DNA of 8,027 bases. Source: Candidatus Altarchaeales archaeon (GTDB lineage: Archaea; Altiarchaeota; Altiarchaeia; IMC4; SCGC-AAA252-I15). Below, in pieces: positions 5,801-8,027 of the stretch. The stretch is taken from assembly GCA_016867655.1 (NCBI GenBank), contig VGJA01000042.1, positions 1 to 8,027 of the forward strand. The letters are read 5' to 3'. How positions within the stretch are numbered: position 1 is the stretch's first letter; each line of letters begins with the position of its first letter. Both the position numbers and the translations under genes were made by a program. The notes beneath the pieces are model-generated. The model was not told where the DNA came from. It worked only from the letters and a program-made list of their open reading frames with translations, and made no database searches.

Positions 5801-5817
5801 TCTGCCTGCTGCAGCCT

Positions 5818-6378
5818 TTATTGGTGGACCATCTTCAGCAAGTCTGCTTTGGTCACAATGCCCTTGACTTTGCCTTTTTCCAGCACCACAACTGCAGGAC
5901 TGTTTTCAAGCAGGACTGAAGCCGTTGAGACCGGAGTGCTTGGATTCACAGTCGGCAGCGGGTCTTCAATGCATGACGACACTTTTCTCCGCGACAAGTC
6001 CCTGACGTCCATGCCCGAACCGATCTGGCTTAGTATCGTGGATTCGGAAACCGAGCCGACGATGATTCCTCTTTCAAAAACAGGCATCTGGGAGACGTTG
6101 TGTTTCTTCATCTTCCGGGCCACTTTCTCAATGGTCTCGAACGATGAAACGCCGTATACTTTATGGGACATTATTCCGCTGACTGGGGATTCCTTCCTGC
6201 GCAGGCTGTCAAGGGCGCGGAACAAGGAGGCTGCCTTTGAATAGCCTGGGTCTATGCTTCCGGACTCTATCCTAGCTATCAGGGACTGGCTTACTCCGGA
6301 GCGCCTTGAAAGCTCAGACTGCGACAAACCTGCCTTCTTCCTCAACGCCTTTATCTCGGAAAGCTCTGGAATTTTCAT
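5818..6378 (-). CDS. HTH (XRE-type) transcriptional regulator with two CBS domains (COG3620-like)
   Basis: The 186-residue protein has an N-terminal XRE-type helix-turn-helix at about 6-60 (LSQSELSRRSGVSQSLIARIES at 18-39 spans helices 2-3). CBS motifs follow at about 66-118 (IMSHKVYGVSSFETIEKV…GSVSESTI) and 128-184 (KVSSCIEDPLPTVNPSTPV…GIVTKADL). HTH-CBS proteins of this plan are predicted archaeal regulators, their CBS pairs binding adenosyl ligands. The gene is convergent with the homocysteine operon and divergent from nth. Its promoter spacer carries a 14/15 copy of the element found twice upstream of the operon. I therefore infer that it is the autoregulated repressor or activator of that operon, sensing SAM, methylthioadenosine or another adenosyl compound. 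No Shine-Dalgarno precedes ATG 6378; a short-leader or leaderless mRNA is likely. Ligand and sign of control are not shown by the sequence. Confidence 0.93.
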   Translation of the reverse strand: MKIPELSEIKALRKKAGLSQSELSRRSGVSQSLIARIESGSIDPGYSKAASLFRALDSLRRKESPVSGIMSHKVYGVSSFETIEKVARKMKKHNVSQMPVFERGIIVGSVSESTILSQIGSGMDVRDLSRRKVSSCIEDPLPTVNPSTPVSTASVLLENSPAVVVLEKGKVKGIVTKADLLKMVHQ

Positions 6379-6426
6379 CGCATAACTTGAGCTATATAAT
6401 ATTCATAAATGCATAATTAAAAACAG
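6379..6426. promoter_or_regulatory. Shared divergent promoter of the HTH-CBS gene and the nth operon
   Basis: Only 48 nt separate the two start codons. GCTATATAATATT (6391-6403) supplies a rightward TATA box that would start nth mRNA near 6421. On the minus strand TTATATAG (6399-6392), or TTTATGAAT (6409-6401), could serve the regulator with a very short leader. Operator copy C occupies 6401-6415, between the rightward TATA and its start site, a position typical of repression. Confidence 0.55.
6401..6415. promoter_or_regulatory. Candidate operator copy C (ATTCATAAATGCATA)
   Basis: The sequence matches copies A and B at 14 of 15 positions (one G to T change in the left half-site). It lies in the regulator's own promoter, the usual place for an autoregulatory site, and would simultaneously affect the divergent repair operon. 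Confidence 0.5.
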
Positions 6427-7068
6427 ATGAAAGAAGGCAATGCAGGCACTATTCTGGAAGAGCTCAAGAAGCTACACAAGACGCCCAGAATGGAGCTTGC
6501 ATACGAAAACCCGCTGCAGTTGCTGGTTGCGACAATGCTTTCAGCCCAGTGCACAGACAAGAGAGTGAACATGGTGACTGAAAAGCTTTTCAGGAGATAC
6601 AAGACTGTGGAGGATTACGCTAACGCCGACTTGAAGAAATTCGAGCAGGAAATAAAGTCCACTGGGTTTTACAGAAACAAGGCCAGGAACATAAAGAATG
6701 CGGCGCAGAAGATTTTGAAAGACTTCAAGGGAAAAGTCCCTGAGACCATGGAAGAATTGTTGACTTTGCCTGGAGTTGCAAGGAAGACTGCGAACATTGT
6801 TCTGACTGCAGGCTACGGCATTGTTGAAGGGATTGCGGTGGACACTCACGTTAAAAGGCTTTCATACCGCCTTGGATTCAGCGTAAACACAAGTCCAGAC
6901 AAGATTGAGCAGGATTTGATGAAACTGATTCCTAAAAAAGATTGGAGTGTCGTTAACATGACTCTGGTTTTGCATGGCAGGTATGCCTGCCAGGCTAAGA
7001 AACCGAAATGCAGCCAATGCGTGATAAACAAAATTTGCCCGAAAAAAGGGGTGACTGAATGGCGTTAG
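6427..7068 (+). CDS. nth: Endonuclease III (DNA glycosylase/AP lyase)
   Basis: The 213-residue product is normal for Nth (E. coli 211). It removes oxidised pyrimidines and cuts the backbone 3' to the abasic site by beta-elimination. Visible are LLVATMLSAQCTD (32-44), the helix-hairpin-helix LPGVARKTANIVL (114-126) with catalytic lysine K120, catalytic aspartate D139 in AVDTHVKRLSYRLGF, and the C-terminal [4Fe-4S] ligands C188-x6-C195-x2-C198-x5-C204. Every key residue is present, so it should be active. It is transcribed divergently from the HTH-CBS regulator and overlaps the following phosphoesterase by 10 nt, indicating a repair operon. The mRNA leader is probably only a few bases. Confidence 0.97.
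   Translation: MKEGNAGTILEELKKLHKTPRMELAYENPLQLLVATMLSAQCTDKRVNMVTEKLFRRYKTVEDYANADLKKFEQEIKSTGFYRNKARNIKNAAQKILKDFKGKVPETMEELLTLPGVARKTANIVLTAGYGIVEGIAVDTHVKRLSYRLGFSVNTSPDKIEQDLMKLIPKKDWSVVNMTLVLHGRYACQAKKPKCSQCVINKICPKKGVTEWR
7048..7053 (+). promoter_or_regulatory. Shine-Dalgarno supporting the phosphoesterase start
   Basis: GGGGTG (followed by A, close to GGAGGTGA) lies five bases before ATG 7059, inside the last codons of nth. It supports the overlapping start and coupled translation. Confidence 0.5.
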
Positions 7069-7508
7069 AAGAATACAAGAGAAAGAGGGATTTCGGAAAG
7101 ACAAGCGAGCCTGAAGGAGCTGTCAAGGACACCGGAAAAAGCGTTTACGTCATCCAAAAGCATCAGGCTTCCCACTTGCACTGGGATTTGAGGCTGGAAT
7201 TTGACGGGGTTCTGAAGAGCTGGGCAGTGCCCAAGGAACCACCAGTAAAAGAAGGTGAGAAACGCCTGGCAGTTGAGACTGAAGACCATCCAATAGACTA
7301 CGCCAGCTTCCAAGGGCAGATTCCCGAGGGAGAATACGGCGCAGGAAAAGTGGAAATATGGGACAAAGGCAATTTCAAACTCATTGAACGCACAGCAGAC
7401 AAAATCTTGATTGAAATCAATGGAAAACGACTTTCAGGGCAATACTACCTTGTGAAGTTCCCGAAGATTGGGCCTAAAAACTGGCTGTTCTTCAAAAAGA
7501 AAACTTAA
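7059..7508 (+). CDS. Stand-alone LigD-type DNA 3'-phosphoesterase (PE domain)
   Basis: This 149-residue protein consists only of the PE domain that in bacteria is the N-terminal part of the NHEJ ligase LigD. The family clears 3'-phosphate and 3'-ribonucleotide ends using a metal. The catalytic set seen in Pseudomonas LigD (H42, H48, D50, R52, H84, Y88) is all here with a uniform shift of seven: H35, H41, D43, R45, H77, Y81, in HQASHLHWDLRLEFDG and EDHPIDYASFQGQIPEGEYG. The C-terminal GQYYLVKFP…NWLFFKKK is also typical. Free-standing archaeal PE proteins are known and active. No Ku or ligase is next to it. The 10-nt overlap with nth suggests that it processes 3' ends in base-excision repair (inference). 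It converges on the next gene with a four-base gap. Confidence 0.93.
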   Translation: MALEEYKRKRDFGKTSEPEGAVKDTGKSVYVIQKHQASHLHWDLRLEFDGVLKSWAVPKEPPVKEGEKRLAVETEDHPIDYASFQGQIPEGEYGAGKVEIWDKGNFKLIERTADKILIEINGKRLSGQYYLVKFPKIGPKNWLFFKKKT

Positions 7509-7512
7509 CTGG

Positions 7513-7920
7513 TTAATCAAGATATTCCCCATAATACTCCCAATCGCATACCTCCTTTAAGACTTTGCCGTTGTAGTGTATCTCAAACCTCAAAGGTATG
7601 TCAGTTTCCCTTGCCAGAGTGAACCTGCAGACGTCTTCATCGCCTTCAGACATTTTTCCAATATTCACCTCGCTGGCTGAGAAAAATTCTTTGTCCAATG
7701 CGACACACCTAACCTGCTCCAGGTCTTCGCTGGCGCTTATATAGAGATTAGTGGACTTGTTGGTGCACTCAGACCAAACGCTTGGAGGGGAGGTCTCCAG
7801 AATCCCAATGAACATCAACAATAATATGATAGAAACAAGGAATATGCAAAGCAGTATCAGAATTGAGGCAAGCGTGCAGAAGACGGCTATTGCAAAATCC
7901 CTGACGCCGTCTGCCTTCAT
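7513..7920 (-). CDS. Hypothetical membrane-anchored protein with cysteine-containing ectodomain
   Basis: I do not recognise the family. The 135-residue protein has a long hydrophobic segment at about 9-42 (IAVFCTLASILILLCIFLVSI and onward), enough for one long or two tightly packed helices. A soluble part of about 90 residues follows, rich in acidic residues and beta-like pattern (LYISASEDLEQVRCVALD; IPLRFEIHYNGKVLKEV). Four cysteines in that part (C52, C72, C98, C125) could form two disulfides if it faces outside, which is the likely topology. ATG 7918-7920 is the first start. AACATATTAAGC at about 7963-7952 on the minus strand is a possible TATA box. It diverges from the gene starting at 7993 and has no functional context. 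Confidence 0.68.
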   Translation of the reverse strand: MKADGVRDFAIAVFCTLASILILLCIFLVSIILLLMFIGILETSPPSVWSECTNKSTNLYISASEDLEQVRCVALDKEFFSASEVNIGKMSEGDEDVCRFTLARETDIPLRFEIHYNGKVLKEVCDWEYYGEYLD

Positions 7921-7992
7921 AAGAGGATATTGTTTTAGGGCAATAAAAAAACAGCTTAATATGTTAAACTAATAATTAAAACAGGTGTCTTT
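7921..7992. promoter_or_regulatory. AT-rich divergent promoter spacer
   Basis: This 72-nt spacer holds TTAATATGTTAAAC (7955-7968), usable as TATA in either direction: about 25 nt from a rightward start near 7985, and from a leftward start near 7932. A plus-strand AGGTG (7983-7987) precedes the ATG at 7993 and is a fair ribosome-binding site. A minus-strand T7 tract lies at about 7945-7951. Confidence 0.35.
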
Positions 7993-8027
7993 ATGACCGA
8001 GGAATCAGATGCCTTGTTTCAGGCGTT
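7993..8027 (+). CDS. Partial CDS, 5' end only
   Basis: ATG 7993 opens an uninterrupted frame (MTEESDALFQA…) running off the window edge. AGGTG five bases upstream and a TATA-like box about 33 nt upstream support a real start. Eleven residues are too few to identify a family. Confidence 0.5.
   Translation, partial: MTEESDALFQA

Noticed and set aside
5801..5817. Terminator between the convergent UPF0280 and HTH-CBS genes
   Set aside because: The 17-nt gap has a small CTGCTGCAG palindrome but no U-tract in either direction.

Overview
The window is archaeal. It carries a complete transcription factor B (TFB), its promoters have BRE/TATA elements of the TTTAAATA type, and several genes have short or no leaders. 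It also holds a three-gene homocysteine-synthesis operon known from methanogens and other anaerobic archaea. Arg codons are mostly AGA/AGG, Lys is abundant, and intergenic regions are short. Lineage cannot be fixed from this. The VirB2/TrbC-like small membrane protein and the stand-alone LigD-type phosphoesterase are compatible with an anaerobic, possibly uncultivated euryarchaeal or DPANN-related genome (low confidence).

Layout: 1-112 is a repeat-rich tail downstream of tfb. 113-1039 (-) is TFB, preceded by a strong promoter, a candidate operator and a highly structured leader of about 115 nt. 1294-1641 (-) is a small two-helix membrane protein with a lipobox-like signal. It diverges from 1713-3104 (+), a B12-binding-domain radical SAM enzyme. 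3217-5800 (+) is a tightly overlapping operon: COG1900/DUF39 enzyme with C-terminal CBS pair, NIL-domain 2[4Fe-4S] ferredoxin, and UPF0280/COG2122 ApbE-like protein. 5818-6378 (-) is an HTH-CBS regulator, convergent to that operon. 6427-7508 (+) is a two-gene DNA-repair operon: endonuclease III and a LigD-type 3'-phosphoesterase. 7513-7920 (-) is a membrane-anchored protein of unknown function. A further gene begins at 7993 and runs off the end.

How it fits together: the three operon products match the set shown in Methanosarcina to be needed for making homocysteine from aspartate semialdehyde and sulfide. CBS domains of a DUF39 homologue (MJ0100) are known to bind S-adenosylmethionine/methylthioadenosine, so the enzyme may sense end product. 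The neighbouring HTH-CBS regulator could sense the same ligand. The most interesting sequence signal supports that idea: a 15-nt element, ATGCATAAATGCATA, occurs twice exactly just upstream of the operon and once more (14/15) in the 48-bp spacer shared by the regulator and nth. I read this as a candidate autoregulated methionine/SAM regulon that may also reach the repair operon. A second point of interest is the tfb leader, where one segment can pair with either of two partners.
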